Assembly (NCBI GenBank): GCA_019421365.1
Contig: JAHZFJ010000002.1
Coordinates: forward strand, 124,001-188,000
DNA: 64,000 nucleotides
Direction of reading: 5' to 3'
Origin: Lachnospiraceae bacterium
GTDB taxonomy: Bacteria; Bacillota; Clostridia; Lachnospirales; Lachnospiraceae
The number at the start of each line of letters is the position of its first letter. Within the stretch, counting starts at the first letter, position 1. The position numbers and the translations under genes are program-made. Under the pieces are notes generated by a model, which saw only the letters and a program-made list of their open reading frames with translations, searched no databases and was not told where the DNA came from. Positions 15,580 through 24,697 of the stretch are shown here, in pieces.

Positions 15580-16078
15580 TAATGCAAAAGTATTGTATGA
15601 GTTATCTCTACAAAGAGAAACCATGGAGGCTTTTAAGGTGTTATATAACAGCACACCAAAGCTTAAGGAAGTATTAGATAATCCAGTAATTCCACTTAAG
15701 AATAAACATCATTTAATTGATAAAATCGCTGAGGTGGAATCCTATCCGGATACATTTAAGAATTTCTTAAAACGCTTGTGTGACTATGGACAAACATATG
15801 AATTAGAAGAGATATTTCAAGCATTTGATGAATATTGGGACGAAAAGCATAATATATTGCAAGCCAAGATCATTTGCGCAAAACAACCTGAGGATGACAA
15901 GCTAGTTCAGGTCATGGAATTTCTACAAAAGAAACATCCAGGTAAAGAAATAAAAACGGAAATTTGTATTGATGAAAATCTTCTTGGCGGAATGTGCATT
16001 AGTGTTGGCTGGGAAGAGTATGACTGGAGCTATGAAGGACGTCTTAAACAGCTTGAAAGAAAATTAACTGGGAGGTGA
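15560..16078 (+). CDS. atpH: F1Fo ATP synthase subunit delta
   Basis: 172 residues from the ATG at 15560 (MTQEAINNAKVLYELSL), chosen because AGGTG at 15549-15553 is a suitable ribosome-binding site; upstream GTG at 15551 is possible. The N-terminal helical domain and C-terminal GGMCISVGWEEYDWSYEGRLKQL follow the OSCP/delta pattern. It caps F1 and joins the stator. It overlaps atpF and nearly abuts atpA. Confidence 0.92.
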   Translation: MTQEAINNAKVLYELSLQRETMEAFKVLYNSTPKLKEVLDNPVIPLKNKHHLIDKIAEVESYPDTFKNFLKRLCDYGQTYELEEIFQAFDEYWDEKHNILQAKIICAKQPEDDKLVQVMEFLQKKHPGKEIKTEICIDENLLGGMCISVGWEEYDWSYEGRLKQLERKLTGR

Positions 16079-16083
16079 ATACT

Positions 16084-17589
16084 GTGGGCGCAATAAGTGC
16101 AACAGATATCATCTCCATTATCCGAAGTGAGATAGAAAGCTATGATTGGGATATGGAAAGCCGTGAAACGGGAACTGTCATCTGGGTTGGTGATGGTATT
16201 GCAACCGTATACGGAATTGACCATGCCATGTATGGTGAAATCGTAATATTCGATAATGGAGTAAAAGGAATGGTTCAGGATATCCGTCAGAATGAAATCG
16301 GATGTATTTTATTCGGAAAGGATACTGGAATCAAAGAAGGTACAAAAGTAAGTAGAACAAAGAAAAAAGCAGGTATTCCAGTAGGAGATGCTTTTATAGG
16401 TAGAATCGTAAATGCTTTAGGAGAACCGATAGATGGAAAAGGTGAGATAGCTTCTACAGACTATCGTCCAATTGAACATGAGGCGCCAGGTATCGTAGAT
16501 CGTAAATCCGTAGATACACCAATGGAAACAGGTATATTAGCAATTGATTCTATGTTCCCTATTGGTCGTGGACAAAGAGAGTTAATCATTGGAGATCGAC
16601 AGACTGGTAAGACTTCTATTGCAACAGATACCATAATTAACCAAAAGGGTAAAGATGTAGTATGTATCTATGTAGCAATTGGTCAAAAAGCATCTAGCGT
16701 AGCTAAGATTGTATCAACATTAGAGAAGCATGGAGCTATGGAATATTCCATCGTGTTGTCTTCAACAGCAAGCGATCCTGCATCTTTACAATATATTGCA
16801 CCATATGCAGGAACAGCATTAGCGGAACATTTTATGCATAATGGTAAGGACGTATTAATCATCTATGATGATTTATCAAAGCATGCAGTAGCATATCGTG
16901 CTCTTTCACTTTTATTAGAGCGTTCACCAGGACGTGAAGCATATCCAGGTGATGTATTCTACTTACATTCTAGATTATTAGAACGTTCTAGTAGATTAAG
17001 TGATGAATTAGGTGGTGGCTCTATTACTGCATTACCAATAATTGAGACACAAGCAGGAGATGTATCAGCGTACATTCCAACCAATGTTATTTCTATCACA
17101 GATGGACAAATCTTCTTAGAAAGTAATCTGTTTTTCGCAGGTACACGTCCTGCGGTAAATGTTGGTCTTTCTGTATCCCGTGTAGGTGGTGCAGCGCAGA
17201 CGAAAGCAATGAAGAAAGCATCAGGTAGTGTACGTATTGACTTAGCTCAGTATCGTGAAATGGAAGTGTTTACGCAGTTTGCATCTGATCTAGATGATAC
17301 AACGAAAGCACAGTTACAACATGGAAAAGCCTTAATGGAGCTATTAAAACAGCCTCTTTGCAATCCGATGTCATTACATGAACAAGTTATTACTTTATGC
17401 CTTGCAAATCATGGCGTATTTGATAGTGTGGAAACAAAACAAGTTAAATCATATCAAAATGATATTTTGAATTATATGGATGTTCATCATGTGGATATCT
17501 GCCAGGCGATTGATAATGAAAAGGTACTTACAGATGAACTAGTAGCTAAGATATTAAAAGCAGCTGAGGAATTTCAAGGAAATAAATAG
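16084..17589 (+). CDS. atpA: F1Fo ATP synthase subunit alpha
   Basis: 501 residues from GTG at 16084, preferred because GGAGGTG (16071-16077) is ideally spaced; an earlier in-frame GTG at 16075 overlaps that site. The Walker A-like GDRQTGKTS lies near residue 168, and the family signature PGREAYPGDVFYLHSRLLER is complete. This subunit carries the non-catalytic nucleotide site and pairs with beta. Confidence 0.95.
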   Translation: MGAISATDIISIIRSEIESYDWDMESRETGTVIWVGDGIATVYGIDHAMYGEIVIFDNGVKGMVQDIRQNEIGCILFGKDTGIKEGTKVSRTKKKAGIPVGDAFIGRIVNALGEPIDGKGEIASTDYRPIEHEAPGIVDRKSVDTPMETGILAIDSMFPIGRGQRELIIGDRQTGKTSIATDTIINQKGKDVVCIYVAIGQKASSVAKIVSTLEKHGAMEYSIVLSSTASDPASLQYIAPYAGTALAEHFMHNGKDVLIIYDDLSKHAVAYRALSLLLERSPGREAYPGDVFYLHSRLLERSSRLSDELGGGSITALPIIETQAGDVSAYIPTNVISITDGQIFLESNLFFAGTRPAVNVGLSVSRVGGAAQTKAMKKASGSVRIDLAQYREMEVFTQFASDLDDTTKAQLQHGKALMELLKQPLCNPMSLHEQVITLCLANHGVFDSVETKQVKSYQNDILNYMDVHHVDICQAIDNEKVLTDELVAKILKAAEEFQGNK

Positions 17590-17617
17590 AATTGTAGAAA
17601 AATAAGCAGGTGTTAAT

Positions 17618-18505
17618 ATGGCAAATGCAAAGGAAATTAAGGAAAGGATGAAGAGTGTACAGGACACAATGAAAATCACGAATGCAATGTACATGATTTC
17701 ATCTACTAAATTGAGAAAATCAAAGAAAAGTTTAGAAGATACAGAGCCATATTTTTTTACTCTACAATCAACCATGGCTCGTATCTTAAGGCATATTCCA
17801 GATATGGAAGATATCTATTTCCAATCAGATAAGGACGAGAAAGATCGCAAGATTGGTTATATCGTTGTAACTGCTGATAAAGGAATGGCTGGAGCATACA
17901 ATCATAATGTAGTGAAGTTAGCAGAGAAGCAGCTAGCAAAAAATAAAAACACGAAATTATTTGTTGTAGGAGAACAAGGACGTCATTATTTTGAACAGCA
18001 TGGTGTGAATATTGATGAGGAATTTCATTATACAGTGCAAAATCCAACCCTACATAGGGCTAGGAAAATTGGATTGACAATTTTAGATTGTTATGAGAAG
18101 CATGAATTAGATGAAGTCTACATCATATATACAAAACAAATCAATGCAGTTCAAACACAAGCAGAACAGGTACAGTTGCTTCCTTTAAAAAAAGCAGATT
18201 TTAAAACAGAGATTCCCGCTGATATTCCAACAACTGAATTAATTCTTCGTCCGTCACCTAATGTGGTGATGGACCGAATTGTACCGAATTATGTTATAGG
18301 TTTTATCTATGGTGCATTAGTGGAATCCTATTGTAGTGAACAGAATTCAAGAATGATGGCAATGGAAGCAGCCACAAATAGTGCGAAAAATATATTACAT
18401 GAATTAGATATTCTTTATAACCGTGTAAGACAAGCAGCAATTACCCAAGAGATAACTGAGGTAATTAGTGGTGCAAAGGCACAAAAGAAAAAGAAAAAGC
18501 GATAG
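17618..18505 (+). CDS. atpG: F1Fo ATP synthase subunit gamma
   Basis: 295 residues. The N-terminal coiled-coil helix (IKERMKSVQDTMKITNAMYMISSTKLRK) and the C-terminal helix (NSAKNILHELDILYNRVRQAAITQEITEV, split by eye) form the rotating shaft. VVTADKGMAGAYN is the family's Rossmann-like core. The last residues are an unusual lysine run ending KKKKKR. Confidence 0.94.
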   Translation: MANAKEIKERMKSVQDTMKITNAMYMISSTKLRKSKKSLEDTEPYFFTLQSTMARILRHIPDMEDIYFQSDKDEKDRKIGYIVVTADKGMAGAYNHNVVKLAEKQLAKNKNTKLFVVGEQGRHYFEQHGVNIDEEFHYTVQNPTLHRARKIGLTILDCYEKHELDEVYIIYTKQINAVQTQAEQVQLLPLKKADFKTEIPADIPTTELILRPSPNVVMDRIVPNYVIGFIYGALVESYCSEQNSRMMAMEAATNSAKNILHELDILYNRVRQAAITQEITEVISGAKAQKKKKKR

Positions 18506-18535
18506 AGTCTAGCGGCGTAGAAAGGAGGATATTGA

Positions 18536-19936
18536 GTGAAAACAGGAAAGATAATACAGGTTTTGGGACCTGTTGTGGACGTAGAGTTTGAAGATAGTAA
18601 TGATCTTCCAAGTATTAAAGATGCGTTAGAAGTAGAAAATGGCGATAAGAGATGCGTTATGGAAGTGGCTCAACATATTGGAAATAATACAGTACGTTGT
18701 ATTATGTTAGCTTCAAGTGAAGGCTTGCATAGAGATATGGAAGTTACTGTAACTGGGGGTGGTATCAAAGTACCCGTTGGAGAGCAAACATTAGGAAGAT
18801 TATTCAATGTTTTAGGAGATGCAATTGATGGAGGAGAGCAAATTCAAGGTGATAAGTGGGTTATACACAGAGATCCGCCATCATTTGAAGAGCAAAGTCC
18901 TGCAGTAGAAATATTAGAGACTGGAATTAAGGTTATTGATTTACTTGCACCATATTCCAAAGGAGGTAAAATCGGACTCTTTGGAGGAGCTGGTGTAGGT
19001 AAGACTGTATTAATTCAGGAATTAATTCGTAATATTGCAACAGAGCATGGTGGATATTCAATATTTACCGGAGTTGGAGAACGTTCCAGAGAAGGAAACG
19101 ATCTTTGGACTGAAATGAAGGAATCTGGAGTATTAGAAAAGACAGCATTAGTGTTTGGACAGATGAATGAGCCACCAGGAGCTCGTATGCGTGTGGCAGA
19201 AACTGGACTTACTATGGCAGAATATTTCCGTGACGAAAAACATCAAAATGTATTATTGTTTATCGATAATATCTTCAGATTTACACAAGCAGGATCTGAG
19301 GTTTCGGCACTTTTAGGACGTATGCCATCAGCAGTAGGATATCAACCTACACTTGCAACAGAGATGGGTGAGCTACAAGAGCGTATTGCTTCTACTAGAA
19401 ATGGTTCTGTTACTTCTGTACAAGCAGTTTATGTACCTGCCGATGACTTGACTGACCCAGCACCAGCTACAACATTTGCTCATCTAGATGCTACTACAGT
19501 ATTATCTAGAAAGATAGTAGAACAGGGAATCTATCCTGCGGTAGATCCACTTGAGTCAACTTCTCGTATCTTGGAAGCAGATATTGTAGGAGAAGAACAC
19601 TATAATGTTGCCAGAAAGGTACAAGAAATTTTACAAAAATACAAAGAACTACAAGATATTATTGCAATTCTTGGTATGGAAGAACTTTCTGATGAGGATA
19701 AGACTACTGTATTTCGTGCTAGAAAGATTCAAAAGTTCTTATCTCAACCATTCCATGTGGCAGAGAACTTTACTGGAATCCAAGGTGCATATGTACCGTT
19801 AAAAGAAACTATTCGTGGTTTTAAGGCGATTATAGATGGTGATATGGACGAATATCCAGAAGCTGCGTTTTTCAACGTTGGAACAGTTGAAGACGTGAAA
19901 AAGAAAGCTGAGAATATGACAAAACAGGCATCATAA
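18536..19936 (+). CDS. atpD: F1Fo ATP synthase subunit beta
   Basis: 466 residues from GTG with AAAGGAGG upstream. The catalytic P-loop GGAGVGKTVL lies near 150, and GERSREGND and the DELSEED-equivalent MEELSDEDK region are in place. This is the catalytic ATP-forming subunit. Confidence 0.96.
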   Translation: MKTGKIIQVLGPVVDVEFEDSNDLPSIKDALEVENGDKRCVMEVAQHIGNNTVRCIMLASSEGLHRDMEVTVTGGGIKVPVGEQTLGRLFNVLGDAIDGGEQIQGDKWVIHRDPPSFEEQSPAVEILETGIKVIDLLAPYSKGGKIGLFGGAGVGKTVLIQELIRNIATEHGGYSIFTGVGERSREGNDLWTEMKESGVLEKTALVFGQMNEPPGARMRVAETGLTMAEYFRDEKHQNVLLFIDNIFRFTQAGSEVSALLGRMPSAVGYQPTLATEMGELQERIASTRNGSVTSVQAVYVPADDLTDPAPATTFAHLDATTVLSRKIVEQGIYPAVDPLESTSRILEADIVGEEHYNVARKVQEILQKYKELQDIIAILGMEELSDEDKTTVFRARKIQKFLSQPFHVAENFTGIQGAYVPLKETIRGFKAIIDGDMDEYPEAAFFNVGTVEDVKKKAENMTKQAS

Positions 19937-19966
19937 GATGTATGTTACGTCCTAGGAGGTATCGAT

Positions 19967-20386
19967 ATGGAACATACTTTTTATCTTAAAGTATTGTCTG
20001 CAAATCGAGTTTTTTTTACAGGAAAGTGTAAAGCACTAATTATTCCAGAGTATGATGGACAAAAAGAAATATTAGCAAACCATGAAGACATGGTAATTGC
20101 AGTATGTGAAGGCGAGATGCGTTTTTTACCTGAGGATAGTGAAGAATGGCAGTATGCTGTAATTGGAACTGGATTTGTTCAGATTGCTAATAATCGTGTA
20201 TCATTACTGGTTGAGACTGCAGAGCATCCAGAAGAAATTGATATTGCAAGAGCGAGAGAAGCGAAAGAGCGTGCGGAGGAACAGCTACGTCAAAAACAGA
20301 GTATGCAAGAATACTATCACTCTAGCGCATCTTTAGCACGTGCAATGACAAGATTGAAACTGGCTGGGAAGACTTACAATATTTAA
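19967..20386 (+). CDS. atpC: F1Fo ATP synthase subunit epsilon
   Basis: 139 residues. An N-terminal beta-sandwich and a C-terminal helical pair (EIDIARAREAKERAEEQLRQ) match the epsilon subunit that connects gamma to the c-ring and can inhibit hydrolysis. Last gene of the operon, followed by a strong terminator. Confidence 0.93.
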   Translation: MEHTFYLKVLSANRVFFTGKCKALIIPEYDGQKEILANHEDMVIAVCEGEMRFLPEDSEEWQYAVIGTGFVQIANNRVSLLVETAEHPEEIDIARAREAKERAEEQLRQKQSMQEYYHSSASLARAMTRLKLAGKTYNI

Positions 20387-20408
20387 GGATATCGTATTAT
20401 ATTAGATG

Positions 20409-20458
20409 GAGCCTACACAATTACTTCGATTAAGTAATTGTATAGGCTCTATTTTTTT
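20409..20458 (+). terminator. Rho-independent terminator of the ATP synthase operon
   Basis: An 18-base stem starting GAGCCTACACAATTACTT pairs with AAGTAATTGTATAGGCTC (one mismatch) around a short CGATT loop, and ATTTTTTT follows. Confidence 0.92.
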
Positions 20459-20461
20459 AAG

Positions 20462-20487
20462 GGTGTACGCATCGGGAGGCGTACACC
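20462..20487 (-). terminator. Probable terminator of cobK (minus strand)
   Basis: GGTGTACGC and GCGTACACC form a perfect 9-base stem with an 8-base loop just beyond the cobK stop. On the minus strand it is followed by CTTAAAAAAATAG, so the T run is poor. It sits back to back with the ATP synthase terminator, as expected for converging genes. Confidence 0.5.
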
Positions 20488-20511
20488 TTGAGCGAAATAT
20501 ATCGCTTATGG

Positions 20512-21279
20512 TTAGCAAAAACCTAGACCATCTATAACTTCTTTCATCTCATCTAAGGTATACCCTTTGACATCCTCTGGTCTACCGATAATAACACAAG
20601 TCACACCAGCTTGTTTGGCAGCATCAATCTTCTGGGCAAAACCACCTGGTAAGCCAGACTCTTTTGTTACGAGATATTTGGCATCCGTATGAAGAAGCAT
20701 GGCATAATTGAGTTCTGCAGAGAAAGGTCCTTGCATGCAGATAAGGTGCTTCCCTTGAATTCCTTGTTCATAACATTCTTTTACAACATTTGGCGAGGAT
20801 AGTGTTCTAGCATAGATACGATTCTCATAATCAGGAAGCTGTGTGTATTTATATAATTCTTTACTACCTGTGGTTACGAAGATATTACCGGTTGTTTCCT
20901 TAAGATAAGTTATAGATTCTTCAACAGATTCAACGAACACCATATGAGTATCTTTGGTAAGTAATTCAGAAGATTCACGTACTACACGGTAGTATTTTGT
21001 ATTTGTTGTTTTGCAAGCTGATTGGATATTGGCAGATACTACAGTTGCGTAAGGGTGTGTAGCATCAATCACAATTGAAAAAGGATTCTGATTTATAAGT
21101 GAAATCATATCATCAGCTGTTAAGCGAGTTGATGTAGTTTCTACATATTCTAGATTTAATAAAAGTTGTTCACCATATTCAGTGGCTACACATGCATGTG
21201 TAGCTATTTTTAATGTATTTAGATATTCAGCCAGAATGCGTCCTTCAGTTGTTCCGGCAAAGAGTAAAATGCGTTTCAT
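20512..21279 (-). CDS. cobK: Precorrin-6A / cobalt-precorrin-6A reductase
   Basis: 255 residues. The start KRILLFAGTTEGRILAEYL and the VIDATHPYA block are CobK/CbiJ signatures. The C-terminal half carries KYLVTKESGLPGGFAQKIDAA. It reduces the corrin ring with NAD(P)H after ring contraction. In this anaerobic-type gene set the substrate should be cobalt-precorrin-6A. It lies opposite to, and about 5.7 kb upstream of, the main cbi cluster, and is divergent from the Csp genes. Confidence 0.92.
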   Translation of the reverse strand: MKRILLFAGTTEGRILAEYLNTLKIATHACVATEYGEQLLLNLEYVETTSTRLTADDMISLINQNPFSIVIDATHPYATVVSANIQSACKTTNTKYYRVVRESSELLTKDTHMVFVESVEESITYLKETTGNIFVTTGSKELYKYTQLPDYENRIYARTLSSPNVVKECYEQGIQGKHLICMQGPFSAELNYAMLLHTDAKYLVTKESGLPGGFAQKIDAAKQAGVTCVIIGRPEDVKGYTLDEMKEVIDGLGFC

Positions 21280-21366
21280 AATACCTCCCTTTTATCATAC
21301 AATTCAAGTTACATTAGAATTAGTATAAACGGTAAAATCTAGATTGTATACAGTAAATATGAAGGT

Positions 21367-21394
21367 ACATATTAAGAGCATTAAAACATATATT
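21367..21394 (+). promoter_or_regulatory. Sigma-E-like sporulation promoter upstream of the csp pair
   Basis: ACATATT (21367-21373) and CATATATT (21387-21394) are separated by 13 bases, close to the Bacillus/Clostridium sigma-E pattern (kmATATT, 13-14 bases, CATACAnT). The start codon is 36 bases further on. In C. difficile, csp genes belong to the mother-cell sigma-E regulon, so the match makes biological sense; it is still a motif read by eye. Confidence 0.45.
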
Positions 21395-21429
21395 ATTATA
21401 AAATCTAAAATAATGGGGCGAATTGTATC

Positions 21430-23097
21430 TTGGAGATTCTTGATGAAAAATATTATGATCAAATAATAGATAATGTTATAGTTCCTTATTATGATATGGG
21501 GAACAATATTACATATTTGAATGGAAGACATTCTTTACTTCATATATCAGCTACGCAGCCGAATCCTTGTGATTTAGGAATGAATCCATATCATAGATTT
21601 CCATCTATATATACATTAGAGTCAACTGCAAGTTTAGAAAAATCAAATGTGAGCAAAATACAGAGAAATCCTAATTTTGGACTGTATGGGCAGGGAGTTG
21701 TTGTCGGAGTGATAGATACAGGAATTGATTATCAGCATCCAGCTTTTAGGGGGAGTGACGGGGCAACTAGAATACTCTCTATTTGGGATCAAACCATTCA
21801 GGAAGGAGAAGTGCCTGAGGCTTTTACTTTTGGTTCAGAGTATGATAGGCAGCAGATTAATCAAGCATTACAATCTTCTAATCCATTATCCATTGTACCA
21901 ACAACTGACACGATTGGACATGGAACAGCTATTGCGAGCATATTAGCGGGGAGCCAGAATGTTGAGAATTCATTTAGTGGTGTTGTACCAGAAGCGGAAT
22001 TGGTGGTAGTTAAATTAAAAGAGGCAAAGCAAAATCTAAAAAATATCTTTTTCATTCCAGAAGATGCAACCTGTTTTCAAGAATCTGATATTATGCTTGG
22101 GGTTCGGTATGTTCATTCTATGGCAATGAAATTGAATAGACCAATTGCAATATGTATAGCATTAGGAAGTAGCCAGGGAGGACACGATGGACGAGGAGCT
22201 TTAAGTAGCTATTTAATCTATCTTACACAACTTTCTAGAACAGGAGTAGCAGTAGCTGCGGGAAACGAAGGAAATAGGAGAAGGCATTATTATGGAAGTA
22301 TAACAGAGGCTATACAATATAAAGAGTTTGAGCTTCATGTTGATAGTAAAGATACAAAGTTTTCTATGGAAGTATGGGTGGATACACCAGGTCGATTCGC
22401 GATTGCTATAACTGCGCCAACAGGAGAAACAACACAACTAATATATCCTAAGATAGAAGTATGTAATGAATACCATTTTGTTTTTACTAATACTACCATA
22501 TGGGTTAATAATATATTATTCGAAGAAGAAACTGGAGACCCACTGATATTGGTTCGATTTAGAGATGCAATGCAAGGAGTTTGGCGTTTCCGACTACTAA
22601 GTATTGATAAAGAAAATGTGTCATTTAACGTGTGGTTGCCTTCAGAAGATTTAATATCAAATGACACTTATTTTTTAGAACCTGACCCCAATATAACCAT
22701 TACATCCCCAGGGAATGGTGTATTTCAGCTTACGGTAACCGCCTATAACCATAATAATGATAGCATATTGATGGAGTCAAGTAGAGGTTATAATAGGTTT
22801 GGGGCGATAAAACCTAATATTGCGGCACCAGGGTATAATTTAACATGCGCGGTACCAGATAATCAATATGGAGCTTTAACTGGTACTGGAGCAGCTGCAG
22901 CGCACGCGACTGGAATAATAGCCATGATTTTAGAATGGGCAGTGACAAGAGGTAATTATGTATCAATCACCGGAAACAATATTAATAACTTGATTATTAG
23001 AGGAGCATATCGAGATGTAGATTACATATATCCCAATAATGTATGGGGATATGGAAGAATTGATGTGAGCGGTATATTCGAACGATTATCTGTTTAA
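21430..23097 (+). CDS. Csp-family subtilisin-like pseudoprotease 1
   Basis: 555 residues from TTG, with GGGGCG 9 bases upstream. The N-terminal Csp region contains PCDLGMNPYHRFPSIYTL. The S8 Asp motif VVVGVIDTGIDYQHPAF (near 95) and His motif DTIGHGTAIAS are intact. The serine motif, normally GTSxA, reads LTGTGAAAAHATG, so the nucleophile Ser is Gly. The terminal WGYGRIDVSGIFERL is typical of clostridial Csp proteins. In C. difficile, CspC and the CspA domain are likewise catalytically dead and act in bile-salt and co-germinant sensing. A spore germination regulatory role is therefore likely, by analogy only. No signal peptide is seen. Confidence 0.88.
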   Translation: MEILDEKYYDQIIDNVIVPYYDMGNNITYLNGRHSLLHISATQPNPCDLGMNPYHRFPSIYTLESTASLEKSNVSKIQRNPNFGLYGQGVVVGVIDTGIDYQHPAFRGSDGATRILSIWDQTIQEGEVPEAFTFGSEYDRQQINQALQSSNPLSIVPTTDTIGHGTAIASILAGSQNVENSFSGVVPEAELVVVKLKEAKQNLKNIFFIPEDATCFQESDIMLGVRYVHSMAMKLNRPIAICIALGSSQGGHDGRGALSSYLIYLTQLSRTGVAVAAGNEGNRRRHYYGSITEAIQYKEFELHVDSKDTKFSMEVWVDTPGRFAIAITAPTGETTQLIYPKIEVCNEYHFVFTNTTIWVNNILFEEETGDPLILVRFRDAMQGVWRFRLLSIDKENVSFNVWLPSEDLISNDTYFLEPDPNITITSPGNGVFQLTVTAYNHNNDSILMESSRGYNRFGAIKPNIAAPGYNLTCAVPDNQYGALTGTGAAAAHATGIIAMILEWAVTRGNYVSITGNNINNLIIRGAYRDVDYIYPNNVWGYGRIDVSGIFERLSV

Positions 23098-23129
23098 TTA
23101 TCGTATGCTGAATCAAATATATACAAAGA

Positions 23130-24689
23130 ATGCATGTATTTAATGATCAAAATTCTCCATGTGATTTAGGTAGGCAACCATATCACCGATTCCCCTCTAT
23201 ATTCACATTAGAATCAGATATAAGTATGGAAAAATCAAATATTGGAAGAGTTCAAAGAAATCCTCATCTAGGTTTGTATGGTCTGGGTGTAATTGTAGGC
23301 ATTATTGATACGGGAATTGATTATGAACATCCAGCTTTTCGGCACAATGATGGCACTACTAGGATACTTCACATATGGGATCAGAGTATACAGGAAGGAA
23401 AGGCACCGGAAGGATTTACGTTTGGTTCTGAATACAATTCTGAACAAATTAATATCGCACTACAATCAAGCAATCCTTTAACCATGGTACCATCGGTAGA
23501 TACGAATGGACATGGCACTGCTATAGCAAGTATTATAGCAGGAAAGGAAAAGTCCGGTGATTCATTTAGCGGAATTGTACCTGATAGTGAAATAGTAGTA
23601 GTTAAGCTTAAAAGAGCTAAAAAAAATCTACATAATATATTTTTTATTCAAGAGGATGTAGAATGTTATCAAGAATCGGATATTTTACTTGGCTTACGCT
23701 ATTTACTTATGGTTTCAAAGAAATTAAATCGACCACTTGCTATATGTGTTGCGCTTGGAACTAGTCAAAGTGGACATGATGGACGAGGAGCCACAAGTAC
23801 TTACCTAGACTATCTATCGCGTACCTCTCGTATCGGGCTTGCTATCCCAGCTGGAAATGAAGGAAACACCCAAAGGCATTACTTTGGGAGAATAAACTCA
23901 ACATCAGGTTATCAGGAATTCGAACTTAGAGTGGACGAAAAAGATAAGTTGTTTTGGATGGAGATTTGGCCAGATCCTATAGCAAGACTTGCGATTGAAA
24001 TTATAACCCCAACTGGAGAATCAACAAAATTTATTTACCCAACAAGAGATGGTTGTGTTGAAAATAAATTTATCTATAGCCGGAGTATTGTCTGGGTAAA
24101 TAATATTGTTTTAGAGGAGGAAACTGGAAACCAACTTATAATTCTTCGTTTTAGTAATCCAATTCAGGGAATTTGGCGTTTTCAAGTTGAAAATATAGAA
24201 GGGGAGGCTTTTTCTTTTAATGTATGGCTACCATCTGGAGAAATAATTTCTAAAGATACATATTTCCTAAATCCAGATCCTAATACTACCATCACAGAAT
24301 CAGGAAATGCTAAAAGTCTTCTGACCGTAACTGCTTATAATCAAAATACTGAAAGCATATTATTAGAATCAAGTAGAGGGTATACTAGATCAGGTGTAGT
24401 AAAACCAGATGTTGCAGCACCAGGCTATAATCTTACTTGCGCATTACCAAATAATCGATATGGCACGTTAACAGGTACAGGAGCTGCAACAGCACATACG
24501 GTAGGTATTATTGCTATGGTTTTAGAATGGGCAGTGGTACGAGGGAACTATACTTCAATAACTGGTAATAATATTAATACACTAATTATTCGTGGAGCAA
24601 GGCGTAAGGATACATTAATATACCCCAATAATATATGGGGGTATGGAGAGATCGATGCTTATGCCTTATTTGTACGACTTACTATTTAA
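23130..24689 (+). CDS. Csp-family subtilisin-like pseudoprotease 2
   Basis: 519 residues, 32 bases after pseudoprotease 1 and clearly its tandem paralogue. The Asp motif IVGIIDTGIDYEHPAF and His motif DTNGHGTAIAS are present, but the serine motif reads LTGTGAATAHTVG, again with Gly for Ser. The N-terminus begins at MHVFNDQNSPCDLG, lacking about 40 residues present in copy 1; an in-frame TGA at 23109 precludes an upstream extension. No strong ribosome-binding site is visible, so coupling to copy 1 is likely. The missing segment corresponds to the start of the Csp prodomain region. Probable role is with copy 1 in germination signalling. Confidence 0.87.
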   Translation: MHVFNDQNSPCDLGRQPYHRFPSIFTLESDISMEKSNIGRVQRNPHLGLYGLGVIVGIIDTGIDYEHPAFRHNDGTTRILHIWDQSIQEGKAPEGFTFGSEYNSEQINIALQSSNPLTMVPSVDTNGHGTAIASIIAGKEKSGDSFSGIVPDSEIVVVKLKRAKKNLHNIFFIQEDVECYQESDILLGLRYLLMVSKKLNRPLAICVALGTSQSGHDGRGATSTYLDYLSRTSRIGLAIPAGNEGNTQRHYFGRINSTSGYQEFELRVDEKDKLFWMEIWPDPIARLAIEIITPTGESTKFIYPTRDGCVENKFIYSRSIVWVNNIVLEEETGNQLIILRFSNPIQGIWRFQVENIEGEAFSFNVWLPSGEIISKDTYFLNPDPNTTITESGNAKSLLTVTAYNQNTESILLESSRGYTRSGVVKPDVAAPGYNLTCALPNNRYGTLTGTGAATAHTVGIIAMVLEWAVVRGNYTSITGNNINTLIIRGARRKDTLIYPNNIWGYGEIDAYALFVRLTI

Positions 24690-24697
24690 GTCTGATT

